Origin: Prochlorococcus sp. scB241_528O2
GTDB lineage: Bacteria > Cyanobacteriota > Cyanobacteriia > PCC-6307 > Cyanobiaceae
Assembly (NCBI GenBank): GCA_000634115.1
Contig: JFLJ01000113.1
Span: 1 to 64,000 of the forward strand
Reading direction: 5' to 3'
Length of the DNA stretch: 64,000 nt
Shown: one piece after another, positions 14,546 through 23,735 of the stretch
Position numbering within the stretch: position 1 is the first letter of the stretch
How the letters are laid out: each line of letters begins with the position of its first letter
Notes under the pieces: model-generated
Seen by the model: only the letters and a program-made list of their open reading frames with translations
What the model was told of the DNA's origin: nothing
Databases searched by the model: none
Position numbers and translations under genes: made by a program

Positions 14546-16828
14546 CTAGATTTTTCCAATATTTAGGAAAAGAGTTTCACCAGTTGATTTCTTTCCAGTC
14601 CCGTCGTTGTCAGTTGAAATCCATGCTTGCCCTTCGCTTGTTATTGCTAAGCCTTCAACCTTTTCAAGGATAAAACCACCCGTAGATTTCATTACTGGTT
14701 TTAGATCAGTAACTAACTCTTTTTCAACTAAAGGATAAAGTCTGGGAGGAATATTAGTCTGAAGACCTTCGAAAATAACATCATCTAAATCTATTTTATA
14801 TATAGCTTTCAATTTCGCTTTCTTTCCATAGAAACTATCTCTTTCGATTACATAAAGTGCCCCGTCATGGTAAGTCAATTCTGAAATACCAACCCCACCT
14901 TTTTTGATCCTATCTAATTGATAATTTACGGCCCCCCACTGTTTAGTTTTTAAATTATAGGAAAGAATCTTAGTAGTATTGAAAGTATCATCACCCCAAG
15001 GTTTCTGTTGAGCAACATAAAGAATGTTGCCGTTTCTAGTTATGCCTTCAAAACCAGGATTTTTAGCATAATTAAGATATGAAGGTGGAGGAGTTATCTT
15101 CTCTAAAATTTCACCATCTGAGCTTACATGGTAGATAGCAGGAGGATGTTCATCTAGCTTTTTCTTGATTCCTTCAGTAGAAATGTAGAATCCACCATTA
15201 CCATCAGTAGTAATACCCTCTTGATCCATAAATAATGCAGTCTTACCATCTAGCTTTATATCTATAGCTCTTTCTAATAGTGCTGGGGAAGATGAAGGAT
15301 CAATAACGTAAATTCTTGGCTGAGTTTTAAAAGTCCCATCATTTACAGCATAAATTTTACCGTCATCACCAGCTACCATTCCACTTATCGCACCCCAAGA
15401 TACAAATTCAAGGCCATTTTCATTTGTTAAATGTGGGTATGAAGCAGGAGCATCTTGTAGTTGATAAATAGTCACATGAGAAGATAAACCAGGTTCTTTT
15501 TTGTTGTAGTCTTTTTCATTTGCTGAGGCAATTAATCCCCTCTCTGGAATTGCGACAAATCCCTCTGGTCCAATGCCTGATGGAAGTAATTGAGTAAGCA
15601 AAGGTTGATTTAGTTCTGTGATATCGTAAACAGCTACTATCCCAGCTCGTTCAGCACCAACAAATAAATAGGGCGTTCCATTAATTTTTGAATATGTAAC
15701 TGACTCAGGTTCTACTCCCTTTTTACCTGCTCTCCCATCTTGGAAATGACCTATTTGTGCGATTGCTCTTTCTAGTCTATTTGCATCTTCATAAACTACT
15801 GTTCCATCTTTTTTAAAAATAGTCCAGGATCTTGAACCACCTCTTTTTGCCTGATTTGGATCAATATGCTTGTAATCGCCTTCATTTGCTGTTGCAAAAT
15901 GTTCATTATCAATCCAAGTAAGACCATCGGGTTCTCTTCTTACATTCTTTAGTTTGCTTTTAAATTTATGTGCTCCATCTTTCTTTGTATCCATTCCTGC
16001 CATTTGTTTTACAACTCCTGCCGAGAAATGTGATATTACATTTCCATCTTTATCAATTACTGCAAGATGGTTGTTTTCTTGAAGAGAGACAACTGTTTCA
16101 CCAAGATCATTAATAGCAACGAATTCTGGTTCGGGATCAAAAGGAGCTATTTCGGATAAGCCTGTTAAATCTACTTTTTTAATTGATTTACATTGTATTT
16201 TTCCTCTTTTGTTTAACTTCACAAGAGAAACATAACCTGCAGGATTAATTTGAATGCCATTGTCATCAATTTGAGGGATAAATCCATTTTTATATTCTTC
16301 ATCTCTCTCATTCTCTATAGCGACAGCAAGAAATGTTCCGTCTGGTGAAACAAAAACGCTATCAGGCTGCCCACCTAAATCACATTCTTTTACCGCTTTT
16401 CTTGTATCTAAATTATATTGAACTAATGCTCCAGAAGGATTTGTATAACTTTCGGATGTATTCGAACCTATATAAGCATTGTTTCCAAGTGCTGCAATTC
16501 CAGTTGGTTCTGCTTCCATTTCAACAACACCCAATGCTTTAGGTTTTGCAGGGTCTGAGATATCAACTAAACCTACTACTCCTAGATCGCTATCTGTATA
16601 CATCAATGTCTTTCCATCTTCTGATGCTGTAACTACTTCTGAAGACGTTTTGGTTGTAGATTTTTGTCCCTCTGGTAAATTATCACTTACATTGAAAGAA
16701 GAAATTCTGTTGAAGTTTTTTTCATTGGCCCAATATTTTGTATTCCAATTTGCAAATCCGCTACTTGTAGAGGAGGCGACGATTGCAAGTAATGCAGAAA
16801 AACTTGCAGCAGCTAGGGTTTTTTTCAT
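14546..16828 (-). CDS. Secreted phytase-like beta-propeller protein (760 aa)
   Basis: A signal peptide (MKKTLAAASFSALLAIVASS, cleavage near residue 27) leads into two propeller-like halves. The N-terminal half (about 40-420) has LVIVD-like repeats such as LVDISDPAKPKALGVVEM. The C-terminal half (about 430-760) matches the 'esterase-like activity of phytase' family, with MVAGDDGKIYAVNDG, DQEGITTDGNGGFYIS and GLAITSEGQAWISTDNDG. Genes at this position in related genomes have been labelled alkaline phosphatase; I see no classical PhoA or PhoX active-site motif, so release of phosphate from organic esters is an inference. Located with porin and pstS under likely PhoB control. Confidence 0.82.
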   Translation of the reverse strand: MKKTLAAASFSALLAIVASSTSSGFANWNTKYWANEKNFNRISSFNVSDNLPEGQKSTTKTSSEVVTASEDGKTLMYTDSDLGVVGLVDISDPAKPKALGVVEMEAEPTGIAALGNNAYIGSNTSESYTNPSGALVQYNLDTRKAVKECDLGGQPDSVFVSPDGTFLAVAIENERDEEYKNGFIPQIDDNGIQINPAGYVSLVKLNKRGKIQCKSIKKVDLTGLSEIAPFDPEPEFVAINDLGETVVSLQENNHLAVIDKDGNVISHFSAGVVKQMAGMDTKKDGAHKFKSKLKNVRREPDGLTWIDNEHFATANEGDYKHIDPNQAKRGGSRSWTIFKKDGTVVYEDANRLERAIAQIGHFQDGRAGKKGVEPESVTYSKINGTPYLFVGAERAGIVAVYDITELNQPLLTQLLPSGIGPEGFVAIPERGLIASANEKDYNKKEPGLSSHVTIYQLQDAPASYPHLTNENGLEFVSWGAISGMVAGDDGKIYAVNDGTFKTQPRIYVIDPSSSPALLERAIDIKLDGKTALFMDQEGITTDGNGGFYISTEGIKKKLDEHPPAIYHVSSDGEILEKITPPPSYLNYAKNPGFEGITRNGNILYVAQQKPWGDDTFNTTKILSYNLKTKQWGAVNYQLDRIKKGGVGISELTYHDGALYVIERDSFYGKKAKLKAIYKIDLDDVIFEGLQTNIPPRLYPLVEKELVTDLKPVMKSTGGFILEKVEGLAITSEGQAWISTDNDGTGKKSTGETLFLNIGKI

Positions 16829-16870
16829 TTAGTGCGTAAGGAAATACATTCTCATGCTCCCTTTAAAAAG

Positions 16871-16916
16871 TTAAGAAAAAAAAATAGATTTATTAAGAAC
16901 AATTTAAGCTTTTAAG
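16871..16916 (-). promoter_or_regulatory. TTAAG repeat cluster upstream of the phytase-like gene
   Basis: TTAAG occurs at 16871, 16893 and 16904 (spacing 22 and 11) and again at 16912. The 11-base period fits a Pho box, though the repeats read on the plus strand while the gene is on the minus strand, and one position (16882) does not match. Confidence 0.35.
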
Positions 16917-16925
16917 CTATATAAA

Positions 16926-16956
16926 TAAAAAAGACCTACCAAAGGTAGGCCTTTTT
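16926..16956 (-). terminator. Terminator between porin and phytase-like gene
   Basis: CCTACC/GGTAGG with three-base loop (16935-16940, 16944-16949), extended by AAG/CTT beyond one mismatch; T runs on both strands. It ends the leftward porin transcript. Confidence 0.85.
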
Positions 16957-16983
16957 GTGCGTAAGAGATTTTCTAAACTAAAT

Positions 16984-18342
16984 TTAGAAGCTGAATGAAG
17001 TCTTAACCATTACACCAGTCATATCATCTGTATTTGCAGTTGATACATCCTTTGCGAAAACTAATGGAGTAATTGTCATACCATCGTTTATTTGGTAGGA
17101 GTAGTATGCCTCATACATGTACTGAGCGTCTGTATCTTCAACAGTGTTAACTCTTGTACCCATTCCGATTCCAAGCTCACCAGGTCCAACTTCAGGCCAT
17201 GATAGTCCAACGAAGAAGTTTGATAATCCGTCGTTGTTACCAACAACACTACCATCTTCACCAGCTTCGTAACCAACACTTATTGAAGGAAGTCCTTCAG
17301 AATCAGGAGCGTAGTAAGCATTAAGAGCAACGAATGAATCAACCTCCATGTTGTCATTAACTGGAGCTCCATCTTCAGTAACAGCGTAAGTTGCTGAAAC
17401 ACCATAGTTATCACCTGTATAAGCGAAGTTAATACCATAAGCATCAACACCTTCTTCGTTAGCTATGTCATTTTCGTCACCAGCCCAACCTACAGCAGCA
17501 GTCAAACCGTTACCGAAGTCATATTCAGCACCTATGTATGCGCCATCATTATCAACGTCGCCGTTAGGTGTACCACACTCATCAAGAGTGTCACCAGGTG
17601 TTCCGTAAGCGCAAGCCTTGGTGAACAATTTACCACCACCTATGTCATCACCAACCATAACAGTTGTGTTTTCACCAAGTGGGAATTTATAAGAGATCTC
17701 GTCAAGTCTTAAAGATTCACCAGCTATAGTGTCTCCACCAAACTCATCAATACCTGGCGCGTCAGAATTACCAGTATCGAATTTAATTTCAAGATTATCT
17801 TCACCAGTGAAACTTGTAGTTAATTTCATGCCGAATTCATAACCTGTTCCAAGGTTGTCATCACGATCGTTACCACCGTCATCGTCATAACTGATACCAG
17901 CGAAGAAGTTAGCACCGAATGATGCCGTTGTTGTTTCTGAGAAACTTCCAGCTTCGATTGTATTAACACGAGCTTCGAGGCCATCCACTCTTCCTTTCAT
18001 AATTGCCAACTCAGAACCAAGTTCATCACTTAACCTGTCTATTGCAGCTTCATTCATCAAGCCTTCACCGCCTGCAATTAGATTATTTAATTCAGCAGCC
18101 GCTTCTAAACGAGAGACAGAGTTACCATTGAATCTTGGACTATTTGTAAGATCCTTTAAAGAATCGTAAGCCCAATCTCCTGGGAATAAAGTATCTGATT
18201 TGAAATCACCTAAAGATACTAAATTGTTAGAGTTTGTATAATCACTAAGATCTGTTGAATTGATCTCAGCTGCATTTACTGCGAAACCTGATGCCAAAGA
18301 AATGATGGCAGGAGCAGCAATTAATTTTTGAAAAAGTTTCAT
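16984..18342 (-). CDS. phoE: Phosphate-regulated outer-membrane porin with SLH domain (452 aa)
   Basis: A signal peptide (MKLFQKLIAAPAIISLASGF, cleavage after AVNAA), then an SLH-type segment (LFPGDWAYDSLKDLTNSPRF, residues about 55-75), a short coiled coil (MKGRVDGLEARVNTIE) and an OprB-like beta barrel ending in aromatic VKTSFSF. The start is placed at the ATG at 18342 rather than the GTG at 18354; it is preceded by GAGG. The barrel is acidic (many DDG/DND turns). Position opposite pstS with a Pho box supports a phosphate-starvation porin. Pore selectivity cannot be read from sequence. Confidence 0.85.
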   Translation of the reverse strand: MKLFQKLIAAPAIISLASGFAVNAAEINSTDLSDYTNSNNLVSLGDFKSDTLFPGDWAYDSLKDLTNSPRFNGNSVSRLEAAAELNNLIAGGEGLMNEAAIDRLSDELGSELAIMKGRVDGLEARVNTIEAGSFSETTTASFGANFFAGISYDDDGGNDRDDNLGTGYEFGMKLTTSFTGEDNLEIKFDTGNSDAPGIDEFGGDTIAGESLRLDEISYKFPLGENTTVMVGDDIGGGKLFTKACAYGTPGDTLDECGTPNGDVDNDGAYIGAEYDFGNGLTAAVGWAGDENDIANEEGVDAYGINFAYTGDNYGVSATYAVTEDGAPVNDNMEVDSFVALNAYYAPDSEGLPSISVGYEAGEDGSVVGNNDGLSNFFVGLSWPEVGPGELGIGMGTRVNTVEDTDAQYMYEAYYSYQINDGMTITPLVFAKDVSTANTDDMTGVMVKTSFSF

Positions 18343-18435
18343 GAACCTCAACACGTAAATAATGGATAAATATCCAAATCTATAGGAACGAATTTAGGTT
18401 AAGAAACGGGTAAGAAATAAAGTCAAAAAAGAAAA

Positions 18436-18463
18436 TTTAAATAGACCTTAAACTTCCCTTAAA
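18436..18463 (-). promoter_or_regulatory. Pho box for the porin gene
   Basis: Reading on the minus strand TTTAAG, TTTAAG and TTTAAA start exactly 11 bases apart (plus-strand CTTAAA at 18458 and 18447, TTTAAA at 18436). It lies about 95-120 bases before the porin start. Confidence 0.7.
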
Positions 18464-18582
18464 TTAAATCAAAAAAATGTTTATTTATTTCGTGATTTTT
18501 TTAATAAAAGTTAAAAACTATACTATTTTTTTTCCAGAATATTTTTGAAACAAAACGAAAAAAAGCCAATTTAATATTTAGT

Positions 18583-18609
18583 TTAAGAAGGGATTAAGAA
18601 CTAATTAAC
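18583..18609 (+). promoter_or_regulatory. Pho box for pstS
   Basis: TTAAG (18583), TTAAG (18594) and TTAAC (18605) with exact 11-base period, 76 bases before the pstS ATG, matching the PhoB direct-repeat layout. TATAAT-like TGTATAAT (18641-18648) downstream could be the -10. Confidence 0.7.
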
Positions 18610-18684
18610 CAAAGGATAAAATTTTAATTAATAAGTATTTGTGTATAATTTCGGTGCTATATATATGTAGTCTTTCATTTAATC

Positions 18685-19680
18685 ATGACATCCATGAACA
18701 TAGCTAAGAAAGCTTTGGTTCTCACTTCTGCAGTAGCCATTGCTGCTGGTACAAGTGTTCCTGGCACAAGTGTTTCTGCTAGAACAAGATTAAGTGGTGC
18801 TGGAGCATCATTTCCTGCCAAAATTTACACTCGTTGGTTCAAAGATTTAGCCTCTTCAGGCGGACCAAGAGTAAACTACCAGGCTGTTGGTTCAGGCTCT
18901 GGAAGAAAAGCTTTTATTGATCAAACTGTAAATTTCGGTGCTTCTGATGATCCTATGAAGGCTACAGATATAGCGAAGGTAACAAGAGGATTAGTTCAAA
19001 TCCCAATGGTTGGTGGAACTATTGCTTTCGGTTATAACTATGATTGTGATTTGAAACTTACTCAAGAGCAAGCAGTAAGGGTTGCTATGGGTATGGTTAA
19101 AAATTGGAAAGAATTAGGCTGTAAATCAGGTAAGTTAACTTGGGCACATCGTTCTGATGGATCAGGAACAACTAAAGCCTTTACAAACTCCATGGAAGCT
19201 TTTTCACCAACTTGGACTTTAGGAACTGGTAAATCTGTTAAATGGCCAGCAGGCGTTGGTGCTAAAGGCAATTCTGGTGTTGCAGGTGTAATTCAAAATA
19301 CTCCTGGTGCAATTGGTTATGTTAACCAGTCCTATATTAAAGGTAATGTTAAAGCTGCTGCACTTCAGAATCTTTCAGGTGAGTTTCTAAAACCATCTGT
19401 AGAAGCTGGAGCTAAGGCTCTTAATGGCATTACTTTAGATGAAAATCTTGCTGGTAAAAATCCTAATCCAACAGCAAAAGGAGCATATCCTATAGCTTCA
19501 TTGACATGGATACTGGCTTATGAAGAAGGTAATGGTAGAAATACTAAAGCTATCAAACAAGCCTTTAATACATTGTTAAGTGATGAGTATCAAGATAAAG
19601 CTCCATCACTTGGATTTGTACCCTTAAAAGGAGATATTCTTGAGAAGTCAAGAGCTGCGGTAAAAAGAATCGGTAAATAA
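18685..19680 (+). CDS. pstS: Phosphate ABC transporter substrate-binding protein PstS (331 aa)
   Basis: A signal peptide (residues 4-30, ending near SVSARTR) is followed by the PstS core: LSGAGASFPAKIYTRWF, phosphate-contact loops VGSGSGRKAF and FGASDDPM, and SDGSGTTKAFT. An alternative ATG lies at 18694. PstS is the periplasmic phosphate receptor for PstCAB, which is encoded 4.4 kb away after the arsenic operon. A Pho box lies just upstream and a terminator just downstream. The codon use is more GC-rich than its neighbours, as in highly expressed genes. Confidence 0.95.
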   Translation: MTSMNIAKKALVLTSAVAIAAGTSVPGTSVSARTRLSGAGASFPAKIYTRWFKDLASSGGPRVNYQAVGSGSGRKAFIDQTVNFGASDDPMKATDIAKVTRGLVQIPMVGGTIAFGYNYDCDLKLTQEQAVRVAMGMVKNWKELGCKSGKLTWAHRSDGSGTTKAFTNSMEAFSPTWTLGTGKSVKWPAGVGAKGNSGVAGVIQNTPGAIGYVNQSYIKGNVKAAALQNLSGEFLKPSVEAGAKALNGITLDENLAGKNPNPTAKGAYPIASLTWILAYEEGNGRNTKAIKQAFNTLLSDEYQDKAPSLGFVPLKGDILEKSRAAVKRIGK

Positions 19681-19698
19681 AACGTAAGAAAAACATTT

Positions 19699-19730
19699 AA
19701 AAAGGGGGAATTTATTTCCTCCTTTTTTTT
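19699..19730 (+). terminator. Terminator after pstS
   Basis: A 10-bp stem (about 19701-19710 with 19716-19725, one G-U pair) around a short AT loop and eight T. It overlaps the last codons of the convergent chrA. Confidence 0.75.
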
Positions 19731-20955
19731 ATGCAAATAAATATTTTGATAAACCTAATATTAAAGAAAAAAGGATAAGTATGTATGTTGGAACTATTTT
19801 AAAAAAAGATAATACTGTAGAGATTAAAACTATAAAAATAGAGCTAATTAAAAAGAATTTTGATGAAAAACTATCTTCTATTAAATTAAATCCAGAGAAA
19901 ATAACTGCTCCAGGAATTGTATTGATCACTCCTTCGATAAAGTAATTAACAAATTTAATTCTGTTTTTTATGAAGCCTTTCCCAAAAACAAAAATCAATA
20001 AAAAACTTGGTAAAAAAATTGCAAAAGTTGATATAAATGAATACTTTAAAGCTTCATTTATTCCTCCAACCGAAAACCCAGCTTTGTATCCAATAAAACT
20101 TGTAGTTAATAAGACAGGGCCAGGTGTTATCTGGCCTATCATTATCCCATCTATAAATTCATTATTTGTTAACCATCCTTGTGAGACAACATAATCACTC
20201 ATTAAAGGAATGATTACTAATCCCCCTCCAAAAATAAAAAGTCCCGATTTGAAGAAGAAAAAAAACAGATTAAGATAATCTATTAAAAACTTTGAGTTTG
20301 TAGAGAGCTTTAAAAAATTATAAAACTTGGCAATATCCAAAAAGATGGAGCTATTTAAAAATGAGGTTGTTGAATATATAGATAAAGGAACCAAGCTATA
20401 AAAAATATTTTTCCATTTCTCTAAGAAAATATTTATCAAACCTGCAATAGTAAGAATTGTTATGAGAGGAAATTGAATACTATTATATTTTGCAAATATA
20501 AGTAGAAATAAGATTGAGCTAGAGAATAATACTCGATCTAACCTTAATCTTTTTTTTAAAAGAACTAATGAAAATGAAAAAATTATTCCCGCAATAATAG
20601 GAGGATTAAAATAAATTAAATCATTTAGAAATTTTGATCCAGAATAAATTTGCCAAAAAAAGCTAAGAACTAATACCGAAATGAAACCTGGGATAATGAA
20701 ACATATACCTGATATCAATCCACCAAGATAACCATTAATTTTAAGACCTATATATATTGCTAATTGCGTGGATATTGGCCCTGGAAGTAATTGACATAAA
20801 CCAATACCTTTTTCAAAAGATTGGATTGAGATCAATTTTTTATTATTTATAAGTTCATCTTCGAATAAAGAAATATGAGCATATGGTCCTCCAAAACTGA
20901 AAATACCAATTTTTAGAAAAATTTTTGCAAGTTCAATTAAGGATATTTTTGCCAT
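19729..20955 (-). CDS. chrA: ChrA-family (CHR) transporter (408 aa)
   Basis: Two homologous halves of the CHR family: [20 protein letters not shown] with [11 protein letters not shown] in the first and [19 protein letters not shown] with [11 protein letters not shown] in the second, about ten membrane segments in all. The family exports chromate and some other oxyanions. It is the last gene of gap-arsJ-chrA (30 bases after arsJ), so an arsenic-related or general oxyanion role is possible (inference). Converges with pstS. Confidence 0.88.
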   Translation of the reverse strand: MAKISLIELAKIFLKIGIFSFGGPYAHISLFEDELINNKKLISIQSFEKGIGLCQLLPGPISTQLAIYIGLKINGYLGGLISGICFIIPGFISVLVLSFFWQIYSGSKFLNDLIYFNPPIIAGIIFSFSLVLLKKRLRLDRVLFSSSILFLLIFAKYNSIQFPLITILTIAGLINIFLEKWKNIFYSLVPLSIYSTTSFLNSSIFLDIAKFYNFLKLSTNSKFLIDYLNLFFFFFKSGLFIFGGGLVIIPLMSDYVVSQGWLTNNEFIDGIMIGQITPGPVLLTTSFIGYKAGFSVGGINEALKYSFISTFAIFLPSFLLIFVFGKGFIKNRIKFVNYFIEGVINTIPGAVIFSGFNLIEDSFSSKFFLISSIFIVLISTVLSFFKIVPTYILILFSLILGLSKYLFA

Positions 20956-20985
20956 TTAAATATTCTATTTTCTAAAAATTAGTTT

Positions 20986-22245
20986 TTATGGTGATGATAA
21001 GCTTTGTTTGATTGATGGTAATTTAAGACTCGAAATCCAAGATAATAATATTAGAAGTGATGAAAAATAAAGACAATATTGAAGCCCAATACTCGGATTT
21101 CTTCCAATCATAAATAGTAAGCCAGATAGTAATGTTCCAACTAGTCTTCCAGCAGCATTTGCCATGTAATAGAATCCAACATTTAAACTAACTTTTTCAT
21201 TATCAGAGTAGGCCAAAATCATATAAGAATGTGTAGAGGAATTCATTGCAAAAACAAATCCAAAAATAGTAAGTCCTAAAATTATTGCTATCGATGGAGA
21301 ACTTTCTCTCCATAATGCGACTCCTATCAAAGATGGTATGACCATTAATACGGCACTCCAAAATTGGATAGCTTTACGATCTGGACTTTCTTTCTGGCCC
21401 CACATCTTTCTAATTGCTGGAGCCGAAGCCTGAACAATTCCATAACCTATTACCCAGGCACCAAGAAATAATCCTATTTCCATGTAGTCCCAACCAAATG
21501 CCATATCTAGGAATACTGGAAGAGCTACAACAAACCAAACATCTCTTGCTCCAAAAAGAAAGAATCTTGCTGCTGAAAGAATATTTATTGCATTTGATTT
21601 TGAAAAAAGATCATTAAAAGCTGGTTTGCTTTTCATCTTGCCAATTTCACCAGGCAAAATTAATGTCAATAAAAAGGCTAAGCAGAGTCCAAAACCCATA
21701 ATTCCTACAGCATTATTGAATCCAAATAACTTATATAAAAGTCCACCCAAGAAAAAACCAACTCCCTTAAGAGCATTTTTAGATCCAGTTAAAATAGCAA
21801 CCCATTTAAAAAGTTGTTTTTGGCCAGTAGCATTGCCATCATTTGTCTCTGGAACTACTGTCTTAACAGCACTTTTAGCACTCATTTTGTTTAAATCTTT
21901 TGCTATCCCACTAACTGCTTGAGCAACCATAACGTATGCGACACTAAAAATTACTGGCCAATCTTCCTTAACTGGAATAAGCATAAAAAGAGCGATGATT
22001 TGTAGGATAGTCCCAATCCATAAAGTAAGCCTTAATCCATATCTTGCTCCTATCCAACCACCATAAAGATTAGTAATTATTCCAAAAAACTCATAAAAAA
22101 GGAAAAGCAAAGCAATTTGCAGAGTTGTATAACCTAGCTCGTGAAAGTGACCAACAACTAATAATCTTAATGCGCCGTCAGTCAGCGTGAACGCCCAATA
22201 GTTTGCTGTTACAACACTATATTGTTGAATATTAGATAACTTCAT
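20986..22245 (-). CDS. arsJ: ArsJ-type organoarsenical efflux MFS transporter (419 aa)
   Basis: A 12-helix major facilitator. The opening QQYSVVTANYWAFTLTDGAL and the GWIGARYGLRLTLW loop between helices 2 and 3 fit the ArsJ group. The decisive evidence is context: it begins 11 bases after a GAPDH gene and is divergent from arsR. Known for this pair: GAPDH makes unstable 1-arseno-3-phosphoglycerate from arsenate, and ArsJ exports it, after which it hydrolyses outside. A generic MFS role cannot be excluded from sequence alone. Confidence 0.8.
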   Translation of the reverse strand: MKLSNIQQYSVVTANYWAFTLTDGALRLLVVGHFHELGYTTLQIALLFLFYEFFGIITNLYGGWIGARYGLRLTLWIGTILQIIALFMLIPVKEDWPVIFSVAYVMVAQAVSGIAKDLNKMSAKSAVKTVVPETNDGNATGQKQLFKWVAILTGSKNALKGVGFFLGGLLYKLFGFNNAVGIMGFGLCLAFLLTLILPGEIGKMKSKPAFNDLFSKSNAINILSAARFFLFGARDVWFVVALPVFLDMAFGWDYMEIGLFLGAWVIGYGIVQASAPAIRKMWGQKESPDRKAIQFWSAVLMVIPSLIGVALWRESSPSIAIILGLTIFGFVFAMNSSTHSYMILAYSDNEKVSLNVGFYYMANAAGRLVGTLLSGLLFMIGRNPSIGLQYCLYFSSLLILLSWISSLKLPSIKQSLSSP

Positions 22246-22256
22246 AAAGACATAAA

Positions 22257-23279
22257 TTAAATCTCTTTTTTGATTACATATTCAGTAAGATCTGCAAGTC
22301 TGCAGCTGTAACCCCACTCGTTGTCATACCAAGCGTATATCTTTAATAAATTTGAATTAACAACCATCGTTGATAAACTATCAACTATTGAACTTCTAGA
22401 GTCATTTACATAATCTGCAGAAACTAAAGGTCTTTCTTCGTAGCCAAGAATTCCTTTTAAATAGGTTTCTGAAGCTTCCTTTAGTGCCATATTTACTTGC
22501 TCAGTTGTCACTTCTTTATTTAATTCAAATACTGCATCTGTTAAAGAACCATTAAGTAGAGGAACTCTTACTGCATGTCCATTTAATTTTCCTTTTAATT
22601 CTGGAAAGATCTCAGCGATAGCTTTAGCAGATCCTGTGGTTGTAGGTATTAAACTTTGCATACATCCTCTTGCTCTCCTCAAATCACTTTTATAAAAATC
22701 TACAGGTACTTGAGTGTTAGTGACATCGTGAATAGTTGTAATAGCACCGTGTTTAATTGAAAAATTTTCATTAATTACCTTTACTATCGGAGCTAAACAA
22801 TTTGTAGTGCAGGATGCTGCAGTTACTAATTTATGTTTGGAAGGGTCATAAAGACTTTGATTTATGCCATAAACAACATTAAGTGATTCAGCTTCTGCAA
22901 CAATTCCTTTGACTGGACAAGCTAATATTACTCTTTTCATCCCTAGAGAATCAAAATAGGGATTTAGTTTGTCTGGCTTTTTATTCTTTCCTGTACATTC
23001 CAAAATAATATCTACAGAAGATTTTTTCCAAGGGACATCAAGGTAATTTTTAAAAGATGTGTAGGTTAATTTCTTTCCATCAATTATTATTTCTTCTTCT
23101 TTAACCTTTATATCTTTCCTCCATCTGCCATGGACTGAATCGAATTCGAGTAGATGAGCAGCGGCATTCGAATCTCCTGCTATCTCATTAATGTGAGTTA
23201 TTTCTATATCAGCTCTATCCCATAATGCTCTGAAAACTAATCTGCCAATTCTTCCAAAACCATTAATTCCAATTTTCAT
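22257..23279 (-). CDS. gap: Arsenic-associated glyceraldehyde-3-phosphate dehydrogenase (340 aa)
   Basis: Complete GAPDH: NAD site INGFGRIGR (4-12), catalytic Cys157 in SCTTN and the His-containing block [29 protein letters not shown] at 31-51 resembles the ArsJ-associated GAPDH subgroup. First gene of the minus-strand arsenic operon, starting 96 bases from arsR across a palindromic operator. It would use arsenate in place of phosphate, so its product is the ArsJ substrate. Its job is likely separate from the photosynthetic GAPDH, which should lie elsewhere in the genome. Confidence 0.85.
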   Translation of the reverse strand: MKIGINGFGRIGRLVFRALWDRADIEITHINEIAGDSNAAAHLLEFDSVHGRWRKDIKVKEEEIIIDGKKLTYTSFKNYLDVPWKKSSVDIILECTGKNKKPDKLNPYFDSLGMKRVILACPVKGIVAEAESLNVVYGINQSLYDPSKHKLVTAASCTTNCLAPIVKVINENFSIKHGAITTIHDVTNTQVPVDFYKSDLRRARGCMQSLIPTTTGSAKAIAEIFPELKGKLNGHAVRVPLLNGSLTDAVFELNKEVTTEQVNMALKEASETYLKGILGYEERPLVSADYVNDSRSSIVDSLSTMVVNSNLLKIYAWYDNEWGYSCRLADLTEYVIKKEI

Positions 23280-23305
23280 AACTTTGAAAATTCCTACTAA
23301 AATTA

Positions 23306-23342
23306 TACATCAAAATATTTTGATGTATCAAGATGTTTTGAT
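23306..23342. promoter_or_regulatory. Tandem ArsR operators between gap and arsR
   Basis: A perfect 22-bp palindrome (23306-23327, arms TACATCAAAAT/ATTTTGATGTA) contains ATCAAAATATTTTGAT. A second 16-mer ATCAAGATGTTTTGAT follows at 23327-23342, its centre 18 bases from the first. ATCAA-N6-TTGAT is the usual form of SmtB/ArsR sites. The position lets one repressor control both directions. Confidence 0.8.
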
Positions 23343-23375
23343 TAATGAAATCTTTTTTATTTAAGCTATATTTAA

Positions 23376-23717
23376 GTGAATTTAATTACTTTAAAATTGT
23401 TAAAAGAGAGTATCAAAGTAAAAAAAGAAGATATATCTAAGCTGATGGTTTCATTTTCTGATCCTTTTAGGCTAGAAATAATTGACCTAATGATGGATGG
23501 AGAAGTTTGTGTTTGCGATATTATGAAATTAACTAATTTATCTCAATCAAGAATTTCATATCACATAAAAATATTGAAGGAAGCTGGTCTTATCGCAGAC
23601 CGACAAGAAGGTAGATGGGTGTATTACAGCCTAAATAAAGAATCTCTCTTATTGATCAAGGAATGGATATTTTCTTTGACAGATTATTCCTCAAATAGAA
23701 AACGTTGCTGCGAATAA
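23376..23717 (+). CDS. arsR: ArsR-family arsenical-responsive repressor (113 aa)
   Basis: Winged helix with DPFRLEIIDLM, the metalloid-sensing motif CVCD (Cys45, Cys47 in EVCVCDIMKLT) and the recognition helix SQSRISYHIKILKEAG. Two more cysteines close the protein (KRCCE) and may add a third ligand. Start is a GTG at 23376. A downstream ATG at residue 24 (MVSFSDP) would still leave the full domain. It is divergent from gap-arsJ-chrA and should repress them until arsenite binds. Confidence 0.92.
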   Translation: MNLITLKLLKESIKVKKEDISKLMVSFSDPFRLEIIDLMMDGEVCVCDIMKLTNLSQSRISYHIKILKEAGLIADRQEGRWVYYSLNKESLLLIKEWIFSLTDYSSNRKRCCE

Positions 23718-23735
23718 ATTATATTTTAGATTTTA

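Noticed and set aside
16479-16832. 117-codon frame on the plus strand
   Set aside because: Antisense shadow of the N-terminus of the phytase-like gene.
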